From Deltaproteobacteria bacterium (lineage in GTDB: Bacteria; Desulfobacterota; Syntrophia; Syntrophales; UBA2185): a stretch of DNA of 11,406 nucleotides. A program made the translations under genes and the position numbers. Under the pieces are notes generated by a model that was not told where the DNA came from, did no database searches, and was given only the letters and a program-made list of their open reading frames with translations. Of the stretch, positions 1 to 6,052 are shown piece by piece; within the stretch, counting starts at the first letter, position 1; every line of letters begins with the position of its first letter. The stretch spans positions 1-11,406 of the forward strand of contig JAPLJQ010000447.1 in assembly GCA_026388495.1 (NCBI GenBank), written 5' to 3'.

Positions 1-582
1 GTAAGGAAAGACGGTGAAGTCCGTCATCTCCAAGCCTTCCGCAAGGAAATATTATGGAATGGCGAAGAACAGTTTCAGGTAATTTACCAGGACATCACCG
101 ACCGCAAGCGGGCAGAAGAGACATTGAAAAAAAGAGAAAGGGAATTGGAAATCAAGTCCCGTAACCTTGAGGAACTTAACACCGCTCTGAAAGTTTTACT
201 GAAACAGAGGGGAGATGACAAGGACGAACTCGAAGAGAAGGTCGTGGCTAACGTCAAGCAACTCGCCATGCCCTATATTGAAAAATTAAAAAAGAGCCAT
301 TTGAAAGACAAAGAAACAGACTATGTAAACATCCTCGAATCAAATCTGATAAACATTATTTCTCCATTTTCAAACAAGCTGTCCTCAAAATACATAAATC
401 TCACTCCCAAAGAAATTCAAATTGCTAATCTTATTAAAGAAGGTAAGACGAGTAAGGAAATTGCCGAACTATTGAATATATCGCCAGGAACAGTTGAATT
501 TCACAGGGAAAATATCAGGAGCAAACTTAATCTTAAAAATAAAAAAGGCAACCTTATATCCTATCTTACGGCATTATCCTAA
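1..582 (+). CDS. PAS domain / LuxR-type HTH regulator, C-terminal part (5'-truncated by window edge)
   Basis: The frame is open from base 1, so the start lies outside the window; 193 residues are visible. Residues 1-40 are the end of a PAS domain with its PAC-type signature (VIYQDITDRKRAEE). A charged helical, probably coiled-coil linker follows at about 40-125. A LuxR/GerE helix-turn-helix occupies about 134-179 (LTPKEIQIANLIKEGKTSKE, then ISPGTVEFHRENIRSKL). The protein most likely senses a small molecule or redox state through PAS and binds DNA through the HTH as a transcription regulator. The visible part has no receiver domain, which differs from NarL-type response regulators; whether one exists upstream cannot be seen. 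The HTH shows the expected TPKE and TV-x-FH-x-x-NI-x-x-KL residues. The target is unknown; a palindrome lies just downstream of the stop. Family assignment is firm, the ligand is not. Confidence 0.9.
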   Translation, partial: VRKDGEVRHLQAFRKEILWNGEEQFQVIYQDITDRKRAEETLKKRERELEIKSRNLEELNTALKVLLKQRGDDKDELEEKVVANVKQLAMPYIEKLKKSHLKDKETDYVNILESNLINIISPFSNKLSSKYINLTPKEIQIANLIKEGKTSKEIAELLNISPGTVEFHRENIRSKLNLKNKKGNLISYLTALS

Positions 583-607
583 TGCAGGTTTTTCCCCTGG
601 ATATTCC

Positions 608-629
608 ATGCAACCTATTCCCGTTGCAT
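608..629. promoter_or_regulatory. Perfect inverted repeat ATGCAAC-N8-GTTGCAT, possible operator
   Basis: Two perfect 7-bp arms (608-614 and 623-629) are separated by 8 bp, in the roughly 200-bp gap between the PAS-LuxR stop (582) and the next gene (785). No T-run follows, so it does not read as an intrinsic terminator. The 22-bp dyad spacing would suit a dimeric regulator such as a LuxR-type HTH protein, but binding is only an inference. I see no convincing -35/-10 pair in the rest of 583-784. Confidence 0.35.
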
Positions 630-784
630 ATCCCACCAAGATTCTCTATTGGTTAAATTGTAAGAATTTTCATCATCAGATGGAGGGGTGGTTAAACACT
701 CTTAGAAGAAACTATCGCAGTGGGAAATAACATGGAAGACATTTGAGGATAGGGTTACAAAAGTAATTGAAGGAGGCTTATGAA

Positions 785-967
785 ATGAAAATTCAAGAGA
801 TTAGGGAGATTGCAAGTACATGGGGTGTGGATGTAAAGGTTGGTCGGACAAAGCAGGATATCATCCGTGATATTCAGATAAGTGAGGGAAATTCACCATG
901 TTTTCGTACAATAGAAACATGCGGGAACGATTGTCTGTGGAAGAAGGACTGCACAAATGGAAAATGA
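785..967 (+). CDS. Small SAP-like domain protein with four-cysteine tail
   Basis: A 60-residue protein. The N-terminal part (about 1-34, MKIQEIREIA ... TKQDIIRDIQ) has the helix-turn-helix spacing of SAP / Rho-N-type motifs, which usually bind nucleic acid. The tail holds four cysteines, C39, C46, C50 and C56 (C-x6-C-x3-C-x5-C), around a CLWKKDC stretch, which could bind a metal. I recall very similar short proteins in Geobacter and other Desulfobacterota. The start at 785 is chosen because AGGAGG lies at 771-776, 8 bases upstream; the ATG at 780 reads straight into a stop (ATG AAA TGA). The stop TGA overlaps the ATG of the next gene (ATGA at 964-967), so the two are probably translationally coupled. 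Function is unproven; nucleic-acid binding is a family-level guess. Confidence 0.8.
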   Translation: MKIQEIREIASTWGVDVKVGRTKQDIIRDIQISEGNSPCFRTIETCGNDCLWKKDCTNGK

Positions 968-2604
968 AATTACGCGTAAGTTACAAAATTAATAAAGTGC
1001 CGGGAATTTATATAAAAGACCGGAGCAGTCGACGTCGCATGATCGTTCCGCTGAAAGGGATGAGGACCGTAGAGCGGTTTGAAATCCTGAAGAAGGCGGA
1101 AAAGACGGCAGTGTTGCTTGTGTCACCGGAAACCGGCAGGTTACCGGATGAGATGGGGGATCTCGCCAGATACATTTCCGGTAAGTCCGGAGGTCTCGGA
1201 GAGGTCGTTTCCGCATTGTGTGAAGGACTCAAAGCAAGGGGGATTGATTGCCACCTTGCTACGCTGAATCTGAAGAAGCGGTTTCAGAAAGAGAGCAACG
1301 TGGATGAGCACACGTGGCGGGAAATCACGCATAAGGTCGATCCTGATAAAGTCCACCTTGTAAGTTCATCTGTTTTTTCCAACCTGTCCTGCGCCTATTC
1401 CGGGAATCCTCTCCTGAATGCAGCCGAGTTTCAAAAGGATGTGATCAACAACATCATCAAGACTGTCCGGGCCAAAAATGGCGGAAGGCTGATTCTGCAC
1501 ACCCATGACTGGATGGCGGGCGGCGCTGTCACGGCCTATGCGAAATCAAGGGGTTGTCCGGTACTGCATACCGTTCACAACGTTCATACGGGCCATATCC
1601 CTGTTGAGATGCTTTTCGGCGTTGATGTTGACAGCCTCTCGTGGAATATCTACTTTTCCGAAGAATATGGGAAGAAATGCATCGACAGTCAGGCAACAGC
1701 CATTAAGAGCGCCACTCTGGTCAATTTTGTCGGGGAAAAGTTTCTTAAAGAGGTCATAGAAGATTATTTCCTGGACAGATTTTTCATCCCGCCAAGTGTG
1801 AGACAGGAAGTCAAGGCAAAGTATAATCAAAGTGCGGCATTGAGCATCATGAATGCAACGTCCCCCAGGATGTATCCGGAACAATGTGAACACCTTGTAA
1901 AAAAATACGGTCCTGATGATGACGTTATGGCCGCAAAAAGGGAAAACCTTTTGGAATTTCAGAAGAGAACCGGGCTTGATATTAATCCCGATGCGATCCT
2001 CCTTTACTGGCCATCACGATTGGACCCATCTCAAAAAGGCGTTGAACTTCTCGAAGATATCGCTCTTAAATTTGTTATAGAGCACGGCGACGTGCAGATA
2101 GCGATCGTAGGGAACGGTGTCGGGCGTGATCAGACCCATGAAGAAATTTTAGGAAGAATCGCATGGGCCTCCGGCGGAAAGATAACGTACCAGCGCTTCA
2201 GCGAAACGCTTTCCATGCTTGGGTACGCTGCCGCCAGTGATGTCTTCGGCGCTTCTCTCTATGAACCGTGCGGCCAGATCGATCAGCTTGGGAATCTCTT
2301 CGGATGTACAGCGACGAATCGCGACACCGGCGGCTATCATGACAAAATAAAAGAATTGAGATTGAAACTTGATGGCTCTCCTCGCGATGAGGGAAACGGA
2401 TTTCTCTTTCGCGATTATGATTCCGAAGGCCTGTGGTACGCGCTGGCTAAAAGCGTCCATTTTCACAGGAAACCTATGAAAATAAAGGAACAGCAGATAA
2501 AGAGAATCATGAGAGAATCAAAGAAGAAATATGATTTAGACAATATGGTTGATGAATATATACGATTGTACGAAAGACTTAACGGTGGGAATCCTCTTGT
2601 GTAA
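964..2604 (+). CDS. Glycogen/starch synthase-family (GT5, GlgA-like) glucosyltransferase
   Basis: A 546-residue GT-B enzyme expected to transfer glucose from a nucleotide sugar (ADP-glucose in bacterial GlgA) to an alpha-1,4-glucan in the cytoplasm. Visible GT5 marks: KSGGL at 74-78 (counterpart of GlgA KTGGL at the sugar-nucleotide site), HTHDWMAG at 179-186, TVHNVHTG at 203-210, SRLDPSQKG at 351-359 (Arg and Lys that bind donor phosphates), and EPCG-x3-QL at 434-442 with the presumed catalytic Glu434, then RDTGG at 453-457. It is divergent from classical GlgA: about 48 residues precede the first beta strand (VLLVSPE), and the segment at 265-335 does not look canonical. The start at 964 is chosen for the ATGA overlap with the upstream stop. 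An in-frame ATG at 898 has a better Shine-Dalgarno (GAGGG, 9-nt spacing) but would overlap the upstream gene by 70 bases. Glucan synthesis is likely; the donor is not settled. Confidence 0.85.
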   Translation: MKLRVSYKINKVPGIYIKDRSSRRRMIVPLKGMRTVERFEILKKAEKTAVLLVSPETGRLPDEMGDLARYISGKSGGLGEVVSALCEGLKARGIDCHLATLNLKKRFQKESNVDEHTWREITHKVDPDKVHLVSSSVFSNLSCAYSGNPLLNAAEFQKDVINNIIKTVRAKNGGRLILHTHDWMAGGAVTAYAKSRGCPVLHTVHNVHTGHIPVEMLFGVDVDSLSWNIYFSEEYGKKCIDSQATAIKSATLVNFVGEKFLKEVIEDYFLDRFFIPPSVRQEVKAKYNQSAALSIMNATSPRMYPEQCEHLVKKYGPDDDVMAAKRENLLEFQKRTGLDINPDAILLYWPSRLDPSQKGVELLEDIALKFVIEHGDVQIAIVGNGVGRDQTHEEILGRIAWASGGKITYQRFSETLSMLGYAAASDVFGASLYEPCGQIDQLGNLFGCTATNRDTGGYHDKIKELRLKLDGSPRDEGNGFLFRDYDSEGLWYALAKSVHFHRKPMKIKEQQIKRIMRESKKKYDLDNMVDEYIRLYERLNGGNPLV

Positions 2605-2644
2605 AAAATCTTTTTTACGATTGAAGTTTCATACTTCACAATCG
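2601..2644. repeat. Two adjacent hairpins around the GT5 stop codon
   Basis: The first, 2601-2618, is GTAAAAAA-TC-TTTTTTAC, a perfect 8-bp palindrome that includes the TAA stop at 2602-2604. The second, 2618-2644, pairs CGATTGAAGT with ACTTC-ac-AATCG across a TTCAT loop with a 2-nt bulge. The pair fills most of the 56-bp gap before the stress-protein gene. The second stem has no T-run after it, so partial termination, mRNA end protection or processing is more likely than a full terminator. Confidence 0.4.
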
Positions 2645-2660
2645 GAGATAAGGGGGTCAC

Positions 2661-3107
2661 ATGTTTGCACCAAAAAACATACTGGTTCCTACGGATTTTT
2701 CAGAATATTCGTATCGGGCATTTAAAAAGTCATTAGATATCGCTAAACTGCACAATTCAAGAATTTTTCTTCTACACATTATTGATAGGACAGTTCAACA
2801 ATTTGTTACTGATTATTGTCTTGACAGTAAGGTCTTAGAACGTGTTATGAATGAAAGCATCGTTACATCTAACGAAAAACTTCAAATGATGATTGACAGG
2901 TATCCGGAATCAAAAGAGGTAAAAATCATCACCGATGTGAGAAGAGGCATTCCTTCTGAGGAAATACTGAAAAACCAGCAAGAGCAGGAGATCGATTTAA
3001 TCGTTATCGCGTCTCGCGGAAGAACAGATTTGACAAAACTTTTTATCGGTAGTGTGGCGGAAAGGGTTATGAGAGGGGCAAAGTGTACCGTGCTGCTGGA
3101 AGTTTAG
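2661..3107 (+). CDS. UspA-family universal stress protein
   Basis: A 148-residue single-domain Usp protein, the normal length for the family. The N-terminus (NILVPTDFSEYSYRAF, Asp12) forms the first strand and nucleotide-binding Asp. The C-terminus carries SRGRTDLTKLFIGSVAERVM (118-137), matching the ATP-binding G-x2-G-x9-G-S/T motif, except that the first glycine is Ala117; Gly120, Gly130 and Ser131 are kept. Usp proteins are cytoplasmic dimers induced by starvation or stress, and those with the full motif bind ATP; the changed first Gly leaves ATP binding likely but not certain. The start at 2661 follows AAGGGGG about 5 bases upstream. It sits 56 bp after the GT5 gene on the same strand and heads a series of small genes. 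Confidence 0.93.
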   Translation: MFAPKNILVPTDFSEYSYRAFKKSLDIAKLHNSRIFLLHIIDRTVQQFVTDYCLDSKVLERVMNESIVTSNEKLQMMIDRYPESKEVKIITDVRRGIPSEEILKNQQEQEIDLIVIASRGRTDLTKLFIGSVAERVMRGAKCTVLLEV

Positions 3108-3186
3108 AGGGATAGGCAATTTCCTGCGGTCGAACCCCAACAGAACGAAAGAAGGATCATTATTATTCAAGAAAGGAGGGAGTTTT

Positions 3187-3480
3187 ATGAAAGCAGTAAT
3201 GGTTTTTACCGGATCAGGTCCCCTTCTGATTTTGACCTCTTATCCTTCGATCGATGATCCAAATTTCATCGGCAAATTGAAGGCGAAGGGGATTAAAAAA
3301 TTCATCTCTTTTGAAATTCCTATTGATCGATGTAAAGGCCTCTATGGTATCAGTTACATTGACATCGTTGAGGATCTTCAAAAGGTAGATGACATGAGGG
3401 TCTTGGACTTCGATGGCTACCATATTATGAATAACTTTTCTTTAAAAAAAATAGGAACGCCTTTCGTCTATGAAGAGTAG
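3187..3480 (+). CDS. Uncharacterised 97-aa conserved-looking protein
   Basis: A compact 97-residue protein with no signal peptide or membrane segment and no cysteine pair or catalytic motif I can name. It begins with a hydrophobic strand (MKAVMVFTGSGPLLILTSYP) and has alternating strands and helices, including KAKGIKKFISFEIP (33-46) and DDMRVLDFDGYHIM (68-81), suggesting a small alpha/beta cytosolic fold. An excellent ribosome site (AAAGGAGGG at 3173-3181) precedes ATG 3187, and the coding texture resembles its neighbours, so it is a real gene. I have an impression of similar proteins in other deltaproteobacteria next to stress and GYD/ABM genes, but I cannot assign a family. Position between a Usp gene and an ABM gene suggests a stress- or redox-linked role, which is inference only. 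Confidence 0.8.
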   Translation: MKAVMVFTGSGPLLILTSYPSIDDPNFIGKLKAKGIKKFISFEIPIDRCKGLYGISYIDIVEDLQKVDDMRVLDFDGYHIMNNFSLKKIGTPFVYEE

Positions 3481-3540
3481 AAAAACCAGATAAATATATC
3501 ACATCAAAGATGAAATTACTGTCAAACAGGAGATGAATAT

Positions 3541-3834
3541 ATGATTAGAGTAATGATCGAAAGGCAGTGCCAACCTGGCAAAGAGAAGCAACTCCGGGAT
3601 CTGTTGCTCGAATTGAGATCGGCTGGGATGAGGCAGCGCGGCTACATCACAGGCGAGACGCTTCGTGAGGCGGATAATCCTTCCATCTTCATGGTCATCA
3701 GCACATGGATCACGCTCGAGGCATGGAAAGCGTGGCAGACGGCCAGACAGCGCCTGTTAATAGAGGAGATGATGGATTCCCTGCTCACTGCCGAAAGAAA
3801 GGTTCGTGTTTTCACTGAGGATTCTGAAGACTGA
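3541..3834 (+). CDS. Antibiotic biosynthesis monooxygenase (ABM)-fold protein
   Basis: A 97-residue protein matching the ABM family, a ferredoxin-like dimeric alpha/beta barrel. Marks in order: first strand IRVMIERQCQPGKEKQLRDL (2-21), the R/QRGYITGETLR segment (32-42), NPSIFMVISTW (46-56), then the amphipathic LEAWKAWQTARQRL helix (59-72) and a final strand RKVRVF (86-91). Despite the name, most small ABM proteins have no shown monooxygenase activity; known relatives act on quinones, haem or aldehydes, or are uncharacterised. The start at 3541 follows AGGAGAT with normal spacing. It lies 60 bp after the 97-aa unknown gene and 78 bp before the GYD gene, all on the same strand. Family is sure, substrate unknown. 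Confidence 0.88.
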   Translation: MIRVMIERQCQPGKEKQLRDLLLELRSAGMRQRGYITGETLREADNPSIFMVISTWITLEAWKAWQTARQRLLIEEMMDSLLTAERKVRVFTEDSED

Positions 3835-3912
3835 TCGGTATCCATATGCTATATATTTGATCGTCGCGAACACCAAAGTGACGTAAATCCATTTCGTAAA
3901 GGAGGAAGCAAT

Positions 3913-4197
3913 ATGACCACGTTTTTTATGTTGGGTAGATATTCATCTGAAGCGTTTAAGGGAATAAGCGCGGGGCGGACCGATAAGGCCTTGAAGCTTA
4001 TAAAGAAGTTCGGTGGCGAAGTAAAGTCGATGTATGCGTTACTTGGAGAAATAGATCTTGTTTTCATTCTAACTTTTCCGGATATGGAAAAGGCAATTCA
4101 AGCTTCCATTGCCCTGAATAAGCTGACAGGGATTTCCTTTACCACATTACCTGCCGTAACCGTGGAAGAATTTGACAAGTTGATAGCCAAGGTTTAA
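3913..4197 (+). CDS. GYD domain protein
   Basis: A 94-residue single-domain protein of the GYD family, another small ferredoxin-like alpha/beta-barrel fold. The domain starts with FFMLGRYSSEAFKGI, passes through KKFGGEVKSMYALLGEIDLVFILTFPDM and ends in GISFTTLPAVTVEEFDKL. The name-giving G-x-Y-D turn appears here as GEID (about residues 45-48), with Ile instead of Tyr; the following hydrophobic strand is intact. No enzymatic role is established for the family. A strong site (AAAGGAGG, about 9 bases upstream) sets the start at ATG 3913. The next gene (dodecin) follows after 87 bp. Together with the ABM protein it gives two small ferredoxin-like-fold proteins in tandem, possibly acting on related small molecules, which is inference. 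Confidence 0.88.
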   Translation: MTTFFMLGRYSSEAFKGISAGRTDKALKLIKKFGGEVKSMYALLGEIDLVFILTFPDMEKAIQASIALNKLTGISFTTLPAVTVEEFDKLIAKV

Positions 4198-4284
4198 CTG
4201 AGGTCCTTCTTTATTGACCTCTACAATGCCGTCAGAAGTTTTTTGGTGTAAATTTAAACACTATGCAGAAAAGGAGGGGATATT

Positions 4285-4494
4285 ATGTCAGTATACAGTA
4301 TTATTGAAATTGTAGGAACAAGTCCAACATCCTGGGAAGATGCTGCTCGAAGCGCCCTGGAAACTGCTTCCAAGACGCTCGAAGATCTCAGAATTGCAGA
4401 GGTTGTAAAACAGGATGTTACTATTGAAAATGGAAAGATAACATCCTTCAGGGTAAGGCTCAATATCTCATTCAAGTATCGTAAAGGTACCTGA
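4285..4494 (+). CDS. Dodecin family flavin-binding/storage protein
   Basis: A 69-residue protein with the full dodecin plan: strand YSIIEIVGTSPTSWEDAA, one long helix (about 16-34), strand IAEVVKQDVTIENGKI and last strand SFRVRLNISFKY. Dodecins assemble into hollow dodecamers that bind and protect flavins (riboflavin, FMN) in the cytoplasm. The Trp that sandwiches the flavin in the Halobacterium and Thermus proteins (in LRWFEV-like segments) is replaced here: the segment is LRIAEV (35-40). This places it in the Trp-lacking subtype, whose flavin affinity may be weak. The start ATG 4285 has AAGGAGGGG about 7 bases upstream. It is the last gene of the plus-strand run and is followed by an intrinsic terminator. 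Confidence 0.92.
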   Translation: MSVYSIIEIVGTSPTSWEDAARSALETASKTLEDLRIAEVVKQDVTIENGKITSFRVRLNISFKYRKGT

Positions 4495-4524
4495 ACAATT
4501 CAGGTTCAATTCCAAAACTATTAT

Positions 4525-4559
4525 AAAAAGAGGGGGGCGAAAGACTACTCATTCCCCTC
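4525..4559 (-). terminator. Rho-independent terminator after phosphofructokinase gene (shares an arm with the plus-strand terminator)
   Basis: Read on the minus strand, GAGGGG (complement of 4554-4559) pairs with CCCCTC (complement of 4530-4535) across an 18-nt loop, followed at once by TTTTT (complement of 4525-4529). It lies about 78 bp past the phosphofructokinase stop. The loop is long and the stem short (6 bp, GC-rich), so strength is uncertain. Confidence 0.45.
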
Positions 4560-4591
4560 CCACACAGTCTCCACGTGGGGGGGGAGTTTTT
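4554..4591 (+). terminator. Rho-independent terminator after dodecin gene
   Basis: CCCCTCCCAC (4554-4563) pairs with GTGGGGGGGG (4575-4584), with one T:G wobble, around an 11-nt loop, and is followed by AG and TTTTT (4587-4591). It lies 60 bp after the dodecin stop and closes the plus-strand gene run. Confidence 0.65.
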
Positions 4592-4636
4592 AGAAGGAGC
4601 GTAGCGTGGAAATTTCTCAAACGTCTTTCAATGTTC

Positions 4637-5740
4637 TCATAATATTGACCTCCTGCCGTTATATCTTTCTTTGTCGTAATACTTTTCTACATCGACAAGT
4701 TTCAGCTTATCAACGATTTCCTTGAGAGGGACACTTGTTATTTCACCCCGTACGAGGCTTACCATGCGTCCGAAATCTTCGTTAATGATCATGTCAACGG
4801 CGGTCATTCCGAACCGCCTGGCCATCAAACGATCATTGGCGGAGGGTGATCCGCCCCGCTGTAAGTGACTAAGGATGAGAGACCGTGATTCAAAGTCCGT
4901 TCTCTTTTCGATTTCAGTTGCGATGTAGCTCGCTATTCCTCCGAGTGTAGGATGTCCGAAGTCATCAATCTTACCATTCCTGAGAAGCTCCTGCTGACCC
5001 TCCGGCTTGGCCCCTTCTGATGCAACGATTATAGAATACTTTATCTCCCGTCCCCTCCTCTCTCTAAGAAGTTCGCAAACCCTGTCAATATCAAAGGGAT
5101 ATTCAGGTATCAGTATAATATATGCGCCGCTGCACTCTCCGCCATGGAGAGCAAGCCAGCCGGCATGGCGTCCCATTGTTTCCACAACGAATATACGGCC
5201 GTGAGAACCCGCTGTTGTTCTCAATCGATCAATTTCCTCCATAATCACGTTGACAGCTGTATCAAAGCCAAGGGAATATTCAGTCCCCATGAGGTCGTTA
5301 TCGATGGTTTTTGGAATACCTACGGTCCTGATGCCAAGCTTGTGCAATTTATACGCAACGCCAAGGGTGTCTTCACCACCGAGTACAACTAAGACATCAA
5401 TGCCAAGTTTCTTGATGTTTTCGATTAGCTTTTCCGAGCGATCGTTTTGGGGATTAAATGGATTGGTACGTGACGTGCCTAAATTGGTTCCGCCATATCG
5501 GTCCCATGTTCTTACTACCTCTTCATCGAGATGTCGAAGATAACGATCACGACTTTTCGGGTCCGTGGGATCAACTTCTACCAATCCTCTCCATCCGTCA
5601 GCAATGCCTGTTACCTCAAAAGAAATAAAACGTTTGGCAACAAGTCTCGGATCGAGAGCAGTCTTCGTAACCCATTTGATCGCACCGTTCAAACCGGGGC
5701 AATCTCCTCCACCTGTTAAAATTCCTATTTTCATTGTCAT
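4637..5740 (-). CDS. pfp: 6-phosphofructokinase, predicted PPi-dependent type
   Basis: A 367-residue PfkA-superfamily enzyme that phosphorylates fructose 6-phosphate to the 1,6-bisphosphate, the committed step of glycolysis. Motifs: GGGDCPGLN (10-18), GGEDT (121-125), PKTIDND (143-149) with catalytic Asp147, MGRHAG (189-194) and HLQRGGSPSANDR (292-304). The residue equivalent to E. coli Gly104 is Asp124, and Gly124 is Lys144. Asp plus Lys is the known signature of pyrophosphate-using enzymes, which run reversibly, whereas ATP enzymes keep Gly at the first site. Length and GGED-type motif fit the group III/actinobacterial-like clade. Of the two nearby ATGs the first (5740) is chosen, with AAGGTG about 10 bases upstream; the second is two codons later. 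It is convergent to the dodecin run and has its own promoter region. Family is certain, phosphate donor predicted. Confidence 0.93.
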   Translation of the reverse strand: MTMKIGILTGGGDCPGLNGAIKWVTKTALDPRLVAKRFISFEVTGIADGWRGLVEVDPTDPKSRDRYLRHLDEEVVRTWDRYGGTNLGTSRTNPFNPQNDRSEKLIENIKKLGIDVLVVLGGEDTLGVAYKLHKLGIRTVGIPKTIDNDLMGTEYSLGFDTAVNVIMEEIDRLRTTAGSHGRIFVVETMGRHAGWLALHGGECSGAYIILIPEYPFDIDRVCELLRERRGREIKYSIIVASEGAKPEGQQELLRNGKIDDFGHPTLGGIASYIATEIEKRTDFESRSLILSHLQRGGSPSANDRLMARRFGMTAVDMIINEDFGRMVSLVRGEITSVPLKEIVDKLKLVDVEKYYDKERYNGRRSIL

Positions 5741-5828
5741 GCTCGTTTCTCACCTTTTATGTGTTGTAAATTTAGAATGTGGTTATTTTGAATTGTTACA
5801 TGTGAATACTGTTTCGTATCCTCAAAAT

Positions 5829-5834
5829 ATTATA
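5829..5834 (-). promoter_or_regulatory. Candidate -10 box (TATAAT) for the phosphofructokinase gene
   Basis: The minus strand reads TATAAT here, about 90 bases upstream of the phosphofructokinase start. No good -35 hexamer is found at 16-18 bp; the best upstream match (TTTACG) sits at 20 bp, so an activator or a different promoter is possible. Confidence 0.35.
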
Positions 5835-6023
5835 CAAATTTAAACTCAAAATATCGTAAATAAACATCCTACGTCAATCTAAAATAATTCGATATTGAGC
5901 ATGAAGAAACAAAAAACGCTTGCAAAACGTGATATCCAACTTCTTTATCATCCATACCATATTCAACTATCCTACGGCTGCATTATTTCAGAGAATAAGG
6001 CCATGTGGTTTCGTTGAATTATT

Positions 6024-6052
6024 TTGACATACAAGACACCTTCACCTATACT
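6024..6052 (+). promoter_or_regulatory. Sigma-70 promoter TTGACA-N17-TATACT
   Basis: A perfect -35 hexamer (6024-6029), the ideal 17-bp spacer and a 5-of-6 -10 box (TATACT, 6047-6052) precede the gene at 6144. Transcription would start near 6060, giving a leader of about 85 bases. This is the best promoter match in the window and implies strong basal expression. Confidence 0.65.

Noticed and set aside
494..730. Open frame of 78 codons overlapping the end of the PAS-LuxR gene
   Set aside because: Most of it is a shifted reading of the HTH coding region and intergenic DNA, with no ribosome site and no protein-like composition.
898..963. Upstream ATG at 898 as the start of the GT5 gene, with a GAGGG site at good spacing
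   Set aside because: It would overlap the SAP-like gene by 70 bases, and the GAGGG comes from the conserved SEGN codons of that gene. The ATGA junction at 964 is the more usual arrangement. Kept as an alternative in the gene entry.
1546..1893. 115-codon antisense frame inside the GT5 gene
   Set aside because: A shadow of the GT5 coding sequence, whose motifs are all in the plus frame.
4200..4221. GAGGTC/GACCTC 6-bp hairpin between the GYD and dodecin genes
   Set aside because: A short stem with a 10-nt loop and no T-run; common by chance and not supportable as a terminator.
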